This document shows, piece by piece, positions 49,438-61,579 of a stretch of DNA of 64,000 bases. The stretch lies in contig NZ_QQRS01000002.1 in assembly GCF_003428875.1 (NCBI RefSeq), positions 186,001 to 250,000 on the forward strand, written 5' to 3'. A program made the translations under genes and the position numbers. The stretch comes from Planomicrobium okeanokoites. GTDB lineage: Bacteria; Bacillota; Bacilli; Bacillales_A; Planococcaceae. The notes under the pieces were generated by a model, which was given only the letters and a program-made list of their open reading frames with translations, was not told the origin of the DNA and searched no databases. Position 1 is the stretch's first letter. Each line of letters begins with the position of its first letter.

Positions 49438-50409
49438 TTATCTCATAAAAATCTTGGCACCAGTCGACGGCGCGACATAAATATTCCGATGGCCTCGGCC
49501 CGTTTCAATCGTCGCAATATGCGCTTGCGGATAGCCCAGTATCTCATATTCCAGTCCTCCAAACTTCGCCGGCGTCAAACTCCAGTCGCTGTTCTTCGCA
49601 ACCGGCGCCGCGTCCAGCCGGTAGGTCTTCCACGTCTTCGCCGTTTCCGGCAAGTAAACATATTCCTTCATGGCGAGTTGCCGCTCCGGCACCGGTTTCT
49701 CTTTTAGAGCGGCTCCTTTAGCCTCACCCAGTTTAATGACCTGGCCAATCTGCAGGAACCTGCTGTCGACGCCCGGATTCGCCGCCTCCAGATCTGCCAC
49801 CCGGATACCGTCCATATTATTCGCGATGTTCCAGAACGTATCGCCTTCCTGGATGGTATACGTCGCCGGCACGGGTTTGACCAGCGCCTGCTGGTTCAGG
49901 AATGTGAAAGCCCCTTTATAGTCAAACACACAGCACGCTTTCCAGCTGTAGCCCGGCATTTCGTGATGCGATTTATCTTCGCGGCCGACGCCGTCCGCCA
50001 CCAGCGCCGCCTGCAATTCATCGATCGTCTCTTTGACGAAATCGCGCATCCGTTCATTGCGGTAATCGCCCGCCACGCAAATGCCGAGCGAATAATCGTT
50101 GGCGTTGCCGGCGTGGTACGTGCGCCGGTCAAAATCATGCGCCCAGACAATGCGCGCCCGTTTGCCGCGCGGCGTCTGCACAACGTTTTTCGGCTCGATG
50201 ATGATCGCATACGCAACTCCGGGCCAGCCGTTCGCTTCTATATGATAGCTTGCAAAACTTTCGGCGTCGGACCCTGGCAAATGCGACAGCGTCAGCGAAT
50301 GATGCCAGACGCGGGTGGTGATCTTCTTGCTCCGCGCGCCGTAATGCTGTTTCTTCGGCAAACGGCTGCGCATATCCACGACATTCGGCAATGCTAAAAA
50401 GTTTTTCAT
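49438..50409 (-). CDS. Amidase_2/PGRP-like peptidoglycan hydrolase with LysM domain
   Basis: A 323-residue protein. Residues ~20-165 resemble the zinc amidase_2/PGRP fold: VWHHSLT supplies a His ligand, YHIEANGWPGVAYAIII is the family core, and HEMPGYSWKACC is close to the second His/Cys site. A LysM domain follows (YTIQEGDTFWNIANNMDGI to GQVIKL). The C-terminal ~90 residues are unassigned. It has no signal peptide, as in phage endolysins, and sits beside a DUF4357 gene, so a prophage remnant is possible. ATG 50409 follows GGGGG. Confidence 0.85.
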   Translation of the reverse strand: MKNFLALPNVVDMRSRLPKKQHYGARSKKITTRVWHHSLTLSHLPGSDAESFASYHIEANGWPGVAYAIIIEPKNVVQTPRGKRARIVWAHDFDRRTYHAGNANDYSLGICVAGDYRNERMRDFVKETIDELQAALVADGVGREDKSHHEMPGYSWKACCVFDYKGAFTFLNQQALVKPVPATYTIQEGDTFWNIANNMDGIRVADLEAANPGVDSRFLQIGQVIKLGEAKGAALKEKPVPERQLAMKEYVYLPETAKTWKTYRLDAAPVAKNSDWSLTPAKFGGLEYEILGYPQAHIATIETGRGHRNIYVAPSTGAKIFMR

Positions 50410-50454
50410 GACTAACCCCCTGTTTTAGTTTGACCTTGTAATGCGCTATGTGTT

Positions 50455-50904
50455 TCATTTCTTCCCTTTCCAGCCATGCGGCCCTTTGCACCAGCCGCCA
50501 ATCACTGTGCCCATGGCAATCACCGGATTCTCGAACGTGTAATCTTCCAGTAAAAACAGCTGGTTATGCAGCGGAATCAGCAAGCCTTCCAAAACCAGCT
50601 TTTCACGCAGCTTCACGTAATTCTTCGGGCATTTCGCCGAAGTCGATGCGGCGAACTTCGACCCTTTCCGCACCACAAACTGCTCGCCGGCGAAATAGCC
50701 GCTGGCATCCGCTCCCCGTCTTGAAGAGATCTTCAGAATCTCCGGCAGCACTTCCACTTCTTCCTCTTCCGCCATCAGCAGAAGCCCCGCCTCGAACGGA
50801 TCCAGCGAAGTTTCTTCCAGTGTCGCTCCATCCACTTCGTAAAACTGGTAAAGCTCGCCGTAATCGGGATGCGTGATCCGTTTTACAAACTGTGTTTTCG
50901 TCAT
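50455..50904 (-). CDS. DUF4357-domain protein
   Basis: A 149-residue protein whose C-terminal ~85 residues match DUF4357: GEQFVVRKGSKFAASTSAKC and YTFENPVIAMGTVIGG are the family's landmarks. This domain is often joined to nucleases or restriction enzymes; here the N-terminal part is a short acidic segment with no clear fold. ATG 50904 follows AAAGGAG. It is upstream of the amidase gene on the same strand (45 bp), possibly co-transcribed. Function unknown. Confidence 0.82.
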   Translation of the reverse strand: MTKTQFVKRITHPDYGELYQFYEVDGATLEETSLDPFEAGLLLMAEEEEVEVLPEILKISSRRGADASGYFAGEQFVVRKGSKFAASTSAKCPKNYVKLREKLVLEGLLIPLHNQLFLLEDYTFENPVIAMGTVIGGWCKGPHGWKGKK

Positions 50905-51076
50905 TTTTTCATCTCCTTTTTTAGGCAGGATTCCCAGCAAAGGGGCCTATACTCCCTATATAGCGAATCAGGCCATAACAGGATACTTTTCTTCGAATAA
51001 AAAAAAGACCGAATCACATCCGCAGAATAAAATCTGCAGATGGACTCAGTCCATTGAATTCTATAGCCGCCGCTTA

Positions 51077-53489
<2,413 letters not shown>

Positions 53490-53531
53490 TCCAAAACACT
53501 CCTTTTCAGTTTAAAGCAAACACACTGGAAC

Positions 53532-53623
53532 ACAAAAAAATCCGCAATCAATGAGAGTTCTCCTTTAACAGAAGGACTCATTGATGTGCGAATCTCAGAT
53601 CTCCAGCACAATTCTTAACTTGT
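53532..53623 (-). promoter_or_regulatory. glpFK leader: GlpP target and antitermination terminator
   Basis: On the minus strand ACAAGTTAAG-N4-GTGC-N2-GAGA (53600-53623) is followed by a terminator with arms ATCAATGAG/CTCATTGAT and seven T. The first segment is shared almost exactly with the glpD leader (55821-55844), so it is probably the RNA site bound by GlpP when glycerol 3-phosphate is present. Confidence 0.8.
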
Positions 53624-53630
53624 TGTATAT

Positions 53631-53659
53631 ATTTTACATACAAAAGAAAGCGCTGTCAA
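53631..53659 (-). promoter_or_regulatory. glpFK promoter overlapped by CcpA cre site
   Basis: On the minus strand TTGACA (53654-53659), 17-bp spacer, TAAAAT (53631-53636). The plus-strand AGAAAGCGCTGTCA at 53645-53658 matches the cre consensus and overlaps the -35, implying glucose repression. Confidence 0.8.
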
Positions 53660-53675
53660 TATATGTCTGAATATT

Positions 53676-53712
53676 GGAGAAAAACAGCCGATTTTCCCGA
53701 CTGCTTTTCTCC
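53676..53712 (-). terminator. glpD terminator
   Basis: GGAGAAAA...TTTTCTCC with inner CAGCCGA/TCGG-type pairing follows the glpD stop on the minus strand. Confidence 0.7.
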
Positions 53713-53734
53713 TGTTTTTCGCACTGTTGTCCGT

Positions 53735-55348
53735 TTATCCGACCGGATGCGTCGCTTCGTACAGCAACCTATCCAATTCTTTCGTGTAGCTTTGCGTTTG
53801 CTGCGTTGTCCAGCCGAAGCTTTCCGTCATATGCGCGATGGCCGCTTCTTTGAATTTATAGACAAACTGGATATCGAACAGCAAAGCGCCTGTCCGGCGG
53901 ACGAAAAAGTCGACCGGTTTATACGCCGCCTCGTATTCCATCGCGTAACGCAGCATCGCAAACACCAATGGATCCAGTCCTGCCTGCGCCGCTTCCTGCT
54001 GTCTGCCGGCGAATATTCCCAGCACCTGGTCGACATTGGCGCCGTAACGGCTTGTCAGCATCTCCGCCGTCTTCTGGTTCAAGCCCATGGACAGCGCCTG
54101 CTGCTCACGGTCCAGACGGAAGGCTTTGAATCCTTCCGAGCCGCCGACTTCACCGCCGGAAATCGGCAGATGCTTCGTCGAAACTTTCTGGAACCGCAGT
54201 CCCTGCTCTTTTGCTAATTGCTCCGTCACCAAGTCGACGATGCTTTCGCCCATTTTGCGGTAGCCGGTCAGCTTGCCGCCTGCAATGGAGATCAAGCCGG
54301 AATCCGAAATGAAGATTTCGTCTTTGCGCGAAATCTCCGAAGGATCTTTGCCTTCTTCGTGGATCAGCGGACGCAGCCCTGCCCAGCTCGATTCGATATC
54401 GTCTTCGCTAATGGCCACTTCCGGGAACATGAAATCGATGGCGCGCAGCACATAATCGCGGTCTTCCCGTGTCATCGTCGGATGGGCGATATCCGCTTTA
54501 TAAACGGTATCGGTCGTCCCGACATACACTTTGCCTTCACGCGGAATGGCGAATGCCATCCGGCCGTCCGGCATATCGAAATAGATGGCTTGTTTCAGCG
54601 GGAAACGGCTGCCATCGAAAATCAGGTGGATACCTTTTGTCAGCTGCAGCGTTTTGCCTTTTTTCGAATGGTCTTTTTCACGCAAAGTGTCGACCCATGG
54701 CCCCGCTGCGTTGACGATCCGTTTCGCGAAAATCTCGTGGACTTCGCCGTTTGTCTGGTCTTCCATGCGGATGCCGACTGCTTTGCCGCCATCATAGATG
54801 AAATCGATGACTTTCGCGTAGTTCAGCGCAAGCGCTCCTTTTTCCACCGCTTTTTTCATCACTTCAATGGTCAGGCGCGCATCGTCTGTCTTGTATTCCA
54901 CATAATAGCCGCCGCCTTTTAAGCCTTCTTTCTTCAATAAAGGCTCGCGTTTCAATGTTTCTTTGCGGCTCAGCATCTTTCTGCGTTCTTCCCGTTTGAC
55001 GCCAGCCAAAAAGTCATAGACGCGCAAACCGACGTTGGTGCTCAAAGGACCGAACGTGCCGCCTTTGTAAAACGGCAGCAGCATCCATTCCGGCGTCGTC
55101 ACGTGAGGTCCGTTTTCATAAACGATTTCCCGTTCCTTGCCGACTTCCGCCACCATCTTCACTTCAAACTGCTTCAGGTACCGCAGGCCGCCGTGCACCA
55201 ATTTGGTGGAACGGCTGCTGGTGCCCGCTGCGAAATCCTGCATCTCCACCACTGCCGTCTTGACGCCTCGGACACTTGCGTCCAAGGCGATGCCGGCGCC
55301 CGTAATCCCTCCGCCGATGACCAATAAGTCGAGTGGCTCGTTTTTCAT
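53735..55348 (-). CDS. glpD: Glycerol-3-phosphate dehydrogenase GlpD (aerobic, FAD)
   Basis: A 537-residue FAD enzyme that oxidises glycerol 3-phosphate to dihydroxyacetone phosphate and passes electrons to the quinone pool. It has the dinucleotide fold LLVIGGGITGAGIALDASVRG, then SSRSTKLVHGGLRYL (GlpD signature), and VNAAGPWVDTL near residue 235. ATG 55348 is chosen as the family start; the longer in-frame extension to 55567 merely overlaps the glpK remnant in another frame. It stands 4 bp downstream of the remnant's stop codon. Expression should depend on the GlpP leader at 55755-55844. Confidence 0.95.
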   Translation of the reverse strand: MKNEPLDLLVIGGGITGAGIALDASVRGVKTAVVEMQDFAAGTSSRSTKLVHGGLRYLKQFEVKMVAEVGKEREIVYENGPHVTTPEWMLLPFYKGGTFGPLSTNVGLRVYDFLAGVKREERRKMLSRKETLKREPLLKKEGLKGGGYYVEYKTDDARLTIEVMKKAVEKGALALNYAKVIDFIYDGGKAVGIRMEDQTNGEVHEIFAKRIVNAAGPWVDTLREKDHSKKGKTLQLTKGIHLIFDGSRFPLKQAIYFDMPDGRMAFAIPREGKVYVGTTDTVYKADIAHPTMTREDRDYVLRAIDFMFPEVAISEDDIESSWAGLRPLIHEEGKDPSEISRKDEIFISDSGLISIAGGKLTGYRKMGESIVDLVTEQLAKEQGLRFQKVSTKHLPISGGEVGGSEGFKAFRLDREQQALSMGLNQKTAEMLTSRYGANVDQVLGIFAGRQQEAAQAGLDPLVFAMLRYAMEYEAAYKPVDFFVRRTGALLFDIQFVYKFKEAAIAHMTESFGWTTQQTQSYTKELDRLLYEATHPVG

Positions 55349-55352
55349 GGCA

Positions 55353-55667
<315 letters not shown>

Positions 55668-55756
55668 CTATGAAACCGCGGTTTCGTCTAATCGCCCTGC
55701 ATTGCGGCGGCTTCTTCCCAGTTCTGCGCCGGCCGTCCAGAAACCTGAAAAACAGA

Positions 55757-55844
55757 AAAAACCCGCACCGAACGGACAAATCCCCATGAGGATTTGTCCG
55801 TACCAGTGCGGGTCTCTTCTTCTCTTGCACAGCGCTTAACTTGT
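55757..55844 (-). promoter_or_regulatory. glpD leader: GlpP target and antitermination terminator
   Basis: On the minus strand ACAAGTTAAG-N4-GTGC-N2-GAGA (55821-55844) precedes a long terminator with outer ACCCGCAC/GTGCGGGT and inner GGACAAATC/GATTTGTCC arms and a T run. It matches the glpFK leader in sequence and order. Confidence 0.82.
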
Positions 55845-55851
55845 CACTCTA

Positions 55852-55880
55852 AATTTATCAGCTTTTAAAAACGCGGTCAA
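55852..55880 (-). promoter_or_regulatory. glpD promoter
   Basis: On the minus strand TTGACC (55875-55880), a 17-bp spacer and TAAATT (55852-55857), just upstream of the leader and touching the end of glpP. Confidence 0.7.
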
Positions 55881-55887
55881 TAGATTG

Positions 55888-56439
55888 CTACCGCTGCAAA
55901 TCCCACAGATCGGAATCCGACGTCGATACGGCAAGAGCCCCTCCGCTATAGGCAAGCTCCACGTCTTCCGGCGTGCGGATCAGCCCGCCGGCGATGATCG
56001 GGATACCCGTTTTCTGATGCACTTCCTCGATCACCGACGGAATGATGCCCGGCAGCAGCTCGATATAATCCGGTTTGTTCTGGCCGATCAGTTTGATATT
56101 ATGCTCCAGCGCCTGGCTGTCCAGCAAAAACAAGCGCTGAATCGTCAGCAGGTTGTTCTTCTTCGCCAGCGTGATCACATTGCCGCGCGTCGAAATGATG
56201 CCGTCCGGCTTGATCTCCCTGACCAGAAACTCAAAGCCGTAAGCATCCGTCTTCAGCCCCTGGATCAAGTCGGCATGCAAAATAACTTTCTTCCCCGCCT
56301 TTTTCGCCGTCCGCACCAGCACCTGCAGCTGCGCCAGCCGCACCTCCAGAAAAATAATATACGGATGATGGCTCTCCAGCAAACGCTCAAAATCCTTCAT
56401 ATTCCGCAACACGGGCAAGACGCCCTGCAACTCCGGCAT
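55888..56439 (-). CDS. glpP: Glycerol-3-phosphate-responsive antiterminator GlpP
   Basis: A 183-residue GlpP-family protein with a TIM-barrel-like fold. HADLIQGLKTDAYGFEFL and GIISTRGNVITLAKK are family landmarks, and IIAGGLIRTPEDVELAYSGG resembles a phosphate-binding loop, suited to glycerol 3-phosphate. It binds the leader RNAs of glpFK and glpD and lets transcription pass their terminators. It is the most upstream gene of the glycerol regulon. ATG 56439 (or nearby) follows GGAGGA. Confidence 0.94.
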   Translation of the reverse strand: MPELQGVLPVLRNMKDFERLLESHHPYIIFLEVRLAQLQVLVRTAKKAGKKVILHADLIQGLKTDAYGFEFLVREIKPDGIISTRGNVITLAKKNNLLTIQRLFLLDSQALEHNIKLIGQNKPDYIELLPGIIPSVIEEVHQKTGIPIIAGGLIRTPEDVELAYSGGALAVSTSDSDLWDLQR

Positions 56440-56627
56440 TCCGTTTTCCTCCTCAGATATTCTGCGCTCTCAACTCAATCGCTTCTAAGATTGATGATGC
56501 TACTATTTGGCGGATTAATCAAGGGGGAGGTTTCCCTAATCCAGCGAAATTCATGATTAAAATCCAGACAGAAGGGAATATAAGACAGTGCCATCCAGCC
56601 AATCTAAATACATAAGGACGTGACTTC

Positions 56628-57773
56628 ATGAAAAAATTAATCCTGCTGGCCTTTGCCATGCTGCTGACTTTATTCCTTGGAGCCTGCTCCGACTCTTCTA
56701 CTGGAGACGGCCAAGACAAAGAAGACGAAAACGCAGCAGCCCAGGACGGGACAACGGAGAAAGACAACGAGCAAGAAGAAACAAAAGCTTCGGAAGAAGA
56801 TAAAGAAGAAGCGGAAAAAGAAGAACCGGAGCCCGAAGAGCCCTTTACAGCCTTAGAGCCGGCTGAAGGGGCCCAGTCCATTCAGGAGTCGTGGTCTGAA
56901 GAAGAACTGGCCAATATGCCTGAAGCCCAAGCTTATGGAGACGAAACCGAACGAATGGTTCCTGCCGGTGAAACGCTGGTCAAAGATGGCGAGGACCTAA
57001 CTGATGGACCCTTAAAAAATCATCGCCTTGTGGCCTATTACGGACATCCCAACTCGTCCAATATGGGCATATTGGGTGAAATGGAACCGGATGCCTTCAT
57101 GGCAAAACTGAAAGAACAGACCCAGGCTTATTCGGACGCCGACCCTGACCGGCCAGCCATCCCGATGATTGAATTGATCACCACCGTCGCCCAAAGAAGC
57201 CCGGCGACCGACGGAAAATATTATCACATGACACCATCCGATAAAATTGACGAGTACGCCAAACTCGCCGAAGAAAATGGCGCGCTGCTCATGCTGGACG
57301 TGCAGCTGGGAACAGATTCTGTCCTGAACCAAGTCAAGCTGATCGAGAAATGGCTGAAGCTTCCTCACGTCCACCTCGCCATCGACACTGAATTCTCTGT
57401 GAAGGAAGGCGAAATCCCCGGCACGGTCCTGGGCCAGGTAAACGGTTCCGAAGTGCAGGAAGCGGTGGACTACCTCACGAACATGGTGGAAGAACATGAT
57501 CTGCCGGACAAAATCGTCCTCGTCCACCAGTTCATGGATGAAGCGCTGACGAATAAAGAAGCCATCCAGCCAACTGAAAATGTTGAAGTCGTCCTGAACT
57601 TTGACGGGTGGGGCCCTGCCTCCCCCAAAATTTCGAATTACCGAAGATTCGTGCGGAACGAAACTTCCCAATACGGCGGCTTTAAAATTTTCTATAAGAA
57701 AGACGAACCCATCTTAACCCCGGAAGAAGTCATAGCGCTTGATCCGAGTCCGGCGGTTGTGAATTATCAGTAG
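56628..57773 (+). CDS. Secreted lipoprotein with acidic linker, unknown function
   Basis: A 381-residue lipoprotein. The signal peptide ends in the lipobox LGAC (MKKLILLAFAMLLTLFLGAC). A ~70-residue Glu/Asp/Lys-rich disordered linker follows, then a ~270-residue globular domain. That domain has LVAYYGHPNSSNMGILGEM, LLMLDVQLGTDSVLNQVKLI, HVHLAIDTEFSV and LVHQFMDEALT, a pattern resembling a TIM-barrel hydrolase seen in Bacillus proteins of unknown function. It should sit on the outer face of the membrane. ATG 56628 follows AAGGACG. It is monocistronic. Confidence 0.82.
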   Translation: MKKLILLAFAMLLTLFLGACSDSSTGDGQDKEDENAAAQDGTTEKDNEQEETKASEEDKEEAEKEEPEPEEPFTALEPAEGAQSIQESWSEEELANMPEAQAYGDETERMVPAGETLVKDGEDLTDGPLKNHRLVAYYGHPNSSNMGILGEMEPDAFMAKLKEQTQAYSDADPDRPAIPMIELITTVAQRSPATDGKYYHMTPSDKIDEYAKLAEENGALLMLDVQLGTDSVLNQVKLIEKWLKLPHVHLAIDTEFSVKEGEIPGTVLGQVNGSEVQEAVDYLTNMVEEHDLPDKIVLVHQFMDEALTNKEAIQPTENVEVVLNFDGWGPASPKISNYRRFVRNETSQYGGFKIFYKKDEPILTPEEVIALDPSPAVVNYQ

Positions 57774-57821
57774 GTGAAGATGTGGGCTGTTTTGAAGCAG
57801 ATTGTATATCAGAGAATAGAA

Positions 57822-57852
57822 AAAGCAGACTGCCAGCATGGCGGTCTGCTTT
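57822..57852. terminator. Bidirectional terminator
   Basis: AAAGCAGACTGCCA pairs with TGGCGGTCTGCTTT (one mismatch), between the lipoprotein gene and the convergent restriction island. Confidence 0.85.
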
Positions 57853-57875
57853 CTCATTTTAGATTTTGAAATTAA

Positions 57876-58265
57876 CTAAACAGGTATATCGGCTTTTGCC
57901 TGTTCCATCATTTTATTGTATTCAAGAATCTCTTTATCCGTGAAGACATTTGCTGCCAGTCGTTTCACCTTGTCCCAGTATTCTGTTTTGAACTGGGCAT
58001 AGTCCAAACCTTGTTCACCAATAAACTCGACTAAACTTCCTCCAGTAAAAAATACATGTGTTTTTGGATATTTTGCATCCCAATAAATATTCCCGCGGAG
58101 TTTTAATTCGTTATCAGTTCCTTTAATCCGGATAGTTAATGTAACCGCACATCTGAGTCTCGGTTCTCCTCTATCGTGCCCTTGACCTTTTCCAGTTATG
58201 ATCATTCTTGATGCATATTGCTCGTTTTCAAATTGCATTTCTTTTTCAGTGATTTTGAACTCCAT
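57876..58265 (-). CDS. Hypothetical protein downstream of McrC
   Basis: A 129-residue soluble protein, unknown family. It is mixed alpha/beta, with a C-terminal helix (YWDKVKRLAANVFTDKEI). ATG 58265 is 34 bp downstream of the mcrC stop on the same strand, so it may belong to the mcrBC transcript, possibly as an accessory gene. A role in defence is only guilt by association. Confidence 0.7.
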   Translation of the reverse strand: MEFKITEKEMQFENEQYASRMIITGKGQGHDRGEPRLRCAVTLTIRIKGTDNELKLRGNIYWDAKYPKTHVFFTGGSLVEFIGEQGLDYAQFKTEYWDKVKRLAANVFTDKEILEYNKMMEQAKADIPV

Positions 58266-58299
58266 TGTTGTTCTCCCATTTTTTATAGTTAATCTAATT

Positions 58300-59331
58300 T
58301 TACTTTACGATCATTGCCACTTCACTCAGCTGCTCAACTATAATAGCCCATTCCGCTCCTAAATCTAATGTTCTTACAATTATCTTGTTTCCATCAATCT
58401 GGTATTGATTATTTGGAGAAATTTCTTCATCAGTCTTGGCGTAAAGCAGCAAACCGCTGACATTTCCGCTTCCGCTTCTGTCTTTGTTTTTAACATAAGT
58501 ATAGATTTGATATAAGTTGTTGGAGTTTAGAGTTCTGCTGTTGTACATCGAATGTGTCTGCATCGTTTTCCCGTAATACTTGGCGTCTATGATTAATGTT
58601 TTATCACCATTAATCATAGTAATATCAGATTTCATTGCCGGGAGAAATTCAGTAATGCCATTATCAACATTCCAATCAATAAATGAGGCTTTTACGGAAA
58701 ACTCCGGATACTCCTTTTTAAAATAACCAAGAAGAAATTTTTCATATAGTTGATGCATTTGCTGATCATCCAGAAATTGCCGCATTTTGTATTCTCCGTT
58801 TTCCGTTGTCATCAGCAACCCCTTTATAATTAGTAAACAAATATTCATCAACAGTTTATAAGTTGCGTTATTCCGGTGATAAGAAAGAGCACTCCAATTG
58901 ATTGTCTGCGGTGAGATTAAATCTACATTTTCAAAGAAAAGAGAGAGTTTCCTCAGTTCTTTGCGGTTGTCCGCTTTAACTTCTTTGCTCTGAATAAGTA
59001 ATTGCATAGTCGTTTTGACGATTTGATTTAACAGGATATTTTCTGAGAATTCATCAAAATGGCATACCATACTTCTTCTCATCAGCGTATTTTGTTTTAT
59101 TGAGTTTGTAACATCGATTTTTCCTCGCAAATTGCCTGTCACTTCAGTGGCCTTGATATAGTCCTTATGCAACCCCCTCTTGCATTGGAGAGTCACTCCC
59201 TGAATTAAAATAGCAGCCATTAAATCATGAATATTTTCAAATTCTTCGGCCTGGATACTTTTATAACCTTCCTCGTTTAAAACTCGATAAGCGTAGGAGA
59301 GCATATAATAGATGTTTTTCAGCCTAATCAC
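58300..59331 (-). CDS. mcrC: McrC-like nuclease subunit of a McrBC restriction system
   Basis: A 343-residue McrC-family protein with the N-terminal IRLKNIYYMLSYAYRVL and the NLRGKIDVTNSIKQN segment. The PD-(D/E)xK nuclease core has an Asp in SDITMINGDKTLIIDAKYY. It supplies the cleavage activity to the McrB motor when modified cytosine sites are met. The start overlaps the mcrB stop by 8 bp, fixing both and showing coupling. The neighbouring C5-cytosine methyltransferase would need to make a pattern McrBC does not attack. Confidence 0.92.
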   Translation of the reverse strand: MIRLKNIYYMLSYAYRVLNEEGYKSIQAEEFENIHDLMAAILIQGVTLQCKRGLHKDYIKATEVTGNLRGKIDVTNSIKQNTLMRRSMVCHFDEFSENILLNQIVKTTMQLLIQSKEVKADNRKELRKLSLFFENVDLISPQTINWSALSYHRNNATYKLLMNICLLIIKGLLMTTENGEYKMRQFLDDQQMHQLYEKFLLGYFKKEYPEFSVKASFIDWNVDNGITEFLPAMKSDITMINGDKTLIIDAKYYGKTMQTHSMYNSRTLNSNNLYQIYTYVKNKDRSGSGNVSGLLLYAKTDEEISPNNQYQIDGNKIIVRTLDLGAEWAIIVEQLSEVAMIVK

Positions 59332-61459
59332 GTAGGGAACCTCTGAGCTTATTATTCCAATACTCTACCTGCGAAAGTTCATCAAACCAATACTCATTAA
59401 TGAGCGGAATTAATTCATACTCCACTATCTCTGTCAGCCATTCATCGTCAATATCAATTCTGGTTGAAAAATAACTGTGTCCGATTCGGAAACCGTCTCC
59501 CAAAGAAGCATCTTCCGCAATTGCTTTATTCAATGCAATCACAGTGTCCACTAATTGTCCGAATTTCTCATTCTCAATAGTTGCTTGATACTTCTTGAAT
59601 CCTTCACTTCCAAAAGCCGGTTCAAACTCAAAAAAAGCAAATCTGCGGCGTAAAGCATAATCGATCATAGCCAGACTTCGATCAGCTGTATTCATCATTC
59701 CTATAATATAAACGTTCTCCGGAACAGAAAATTGTTCATCAGAATATAGCAGTCTTAACTCTTTCCCTCTTTTATCATTTTCAATTAACATTAATAGTTC
59801 CCCGAAAATTTTACTTAAATTTCCCCTGTTGATTTCATCAATGATAAAAAAATACGGCCGGTCATCTGGCTCCGCTTTTTTACAGAATTCATAAAAAGGG
59901 CCTTTTGATAAAGAAAAACCATTATCATCAGGTCTATAGCCCATAATAAAATCTTCATAGCTGTAGCTTTGATGGAATTGTACAACTTGAACTCTGCTCT
60001 TATCTTTACTGCCCATTATAGAATAAGCGAGACGCTCAGCTGCATAAGTTTTACCTACTCCGGGTGCCCCCAGTAAAATAAGGTTTTTCTTTCTAATAAG
60101 GAGATTCTTAAGTGTGTTGTATTTTTCTTTGCTCATATACACTTCTGAAAGAAAATCCGACTCTTTATATTTTTCATAATTAAAATTTTCATCATCAGAA
60201 ATAAGAATGTCATCTGAAATTTCATCAAATAATTGTTCTAGCTTATGATAATCCTCTGTGTAAGGGGTGATTTCCGTGAGTGCTTTAAGGGCAATCTGTC
60301 CTTTATAGTCCCATTCTCCTTTATGTGTCCAATCCACTTTATGAATATGGTTATATTCCTCAAGTGTTTCATCATAAAAGTATTCCGAAGTCACAACTCC
60401 CCGCCCGATGATCTTTTTCAGACCTTTCTTTGCATAAATAACATCGTTTTTCCGTATTTCATTGGCAAATTGCCAAGTCGCATGCCCAGCATTTTTATAA
60501 GAAAAATCTTCTCCATAAATTTCTTTCATTTTTTCTTTCATCGCATTTTTTGTGGGGAACTGCTTCAAATCACCGAGGTCTTCCCATCCAAGCCCCATAA
60601 TTCCTTTTTCATAAAATTCTTCCCATAAACGGGATCCTTCTCCAGGAGCGTACATCCAATAACGTCTTTCATCTTTAATTTGAACTTCAGGAGGTGTAGC
60701 AGCTGGAATGTGTTCATAATTACCTTCAATAATACTCTGTATGACCTGATCTTCTTCTTTAGTAACTTTAAAATTCGTTGCCCCGGGATAAGTCAATATT
60801 TCCATCTTTTTCGTTCTTTCATCAGCGAGAAGAAGCGTTCTTTCGACAATTGAAGCAGTCAATTTTCTTTCGATATTTATATCCACTGCTAAATATTGTT
60901 TGTTATTCAAACTTTCACTCTGACTATAGCGATCCTGCAAGTTTGGCTGGCGAATCTCAGGATTGCATAAAATTGTTCCAGCAGCGACAATGCCTCCACC
61001 AGGCCCAGACAGCCAAATATAAGCTCTGTCTCCTTTTTTAATTTGCTTTGTATATTGATTAACTGCCCATGTAATTTTCTCTAAATCATTTACTGCATCG
61101 ACTACATCATAGTACTTCGGATTACCTTGAAATATCCAAACAAAATAATGTTCTCTTTCTATAAGAAATCTAGAGTATAGTGACATAGCTGCTGAATAAG
61201 CTTTATTATTTGTAGCACGGTCCACCTCAGCAAAATTTGGGGCAGCTTTAAGTAATTTTTCTATCTCCCTAAACTTATCTATTGAGACTATATTAAACAA
61301 ATCTGTTACAGGCAGATTCGACACTTTCAACTTTGCACTGCTTTTTTCCAAGGCATTAGAATACATTTTAATAGTTGTGAATTTATACTCTTTTCCGTTC
61401 GTTTTTTTTTGATGTGCCATCCATTCTTTAAATTCATCCTTTAAATAATGTTCCACCAT
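59324..61459 (-). CDS. mcrB: McrB-like AAA+ GTPase with EVE-type modified-base reader domains
   Basis: A 711-residue protein. The C-terminal AAA+ domain (about 455-700) has Walker A LLGAPGVGKTY, Walker B FFIIDEINRGNLSKIFGELL and the McrB signature GMMNTADRSLAMIDYALRRR. In front lie two regions like EVE/PUA-type readers: residues ~110-230 (KKGDRAYIWLSGPGGGIVAAG) and ~265-400 (RRYWMYAPGEGSRLWEEFYEKG, then KNDVIYAKKGLKKIIGRGVV). EVE-like domains recognise modified bases, so the two may read modified cytosines. It is transcribed first, ahead of mcrC. ATG 61459 has only a weak ribosome site. Confidence 0.9.
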   Translation of the reverse strand: MVEHYLKDEFKEWMAHQKKTNGKEYKFTTIKMYSNALEKSSAKLKVSNLPVTDLFNIVSIDKFREIEKLLKAAPNFAEVDRATNNKAYSAAMSLYSRFLIEREHYFVWIFQGNPKYYDVVDAVNDLEKITWAVNQYTKQIKKGDRAYIWLSGPGGGIVAAGTILCNPEIRQPNLQDRYSQSESLNNKQYLAVDINIERKLTASIVERTLLLADERTKKMEILTYPGATNFKVTKEEDQVIQSIIEGNYEHIPAATPPEVQIKDERRYWMYAPGEGSRLWEEFYEKGIMGLGWEDLGDLKQFPTKNAMKEKMKEIYGEDFSYKNAGHATWQFANEIRKNDVIYAKKGLKKIIGRGVVTSEYFYDETLEEYNHIHKVDWTHKGEWDYKGQIALKALTEITPYTEDYHKLEQLFDEISDDILISDDENFNYEKYKESDFLSEVYMSKEKYNTLKNLLIRKKNLILLGAPGVGKTYAAERLAYSIMGSKDKSRVQVVQFHQSYSYEDFIMGYRPDDNGFSLSKGPFYEFCKKAEPDDRPYFFIIDEINRGNLSKIFGELLMLIENDKRGKELRLLYSDEQFSVPENVYIIGMMNTADRSLAMIDYALRRRFAFFEFEPAFGSEGFKKYQATIENEKFGQLVDTVIALNKAIAEDASLGDGFRIGHSYFSTRIDIDDEWLTEIVEYELIPLINEYWFDELSQVEYWNNKLRGSLRD

Positions 61460-61579
61460 AGATAGGATCCCCCCTTTATTCTCATTTATATATATTTTTT
61501 TATTCTTTCACGACAGAAAAGCACACCTCGAATATAGTAATACAAAAGAAATTGGAAATAAGATAGTCTATTAAAATAT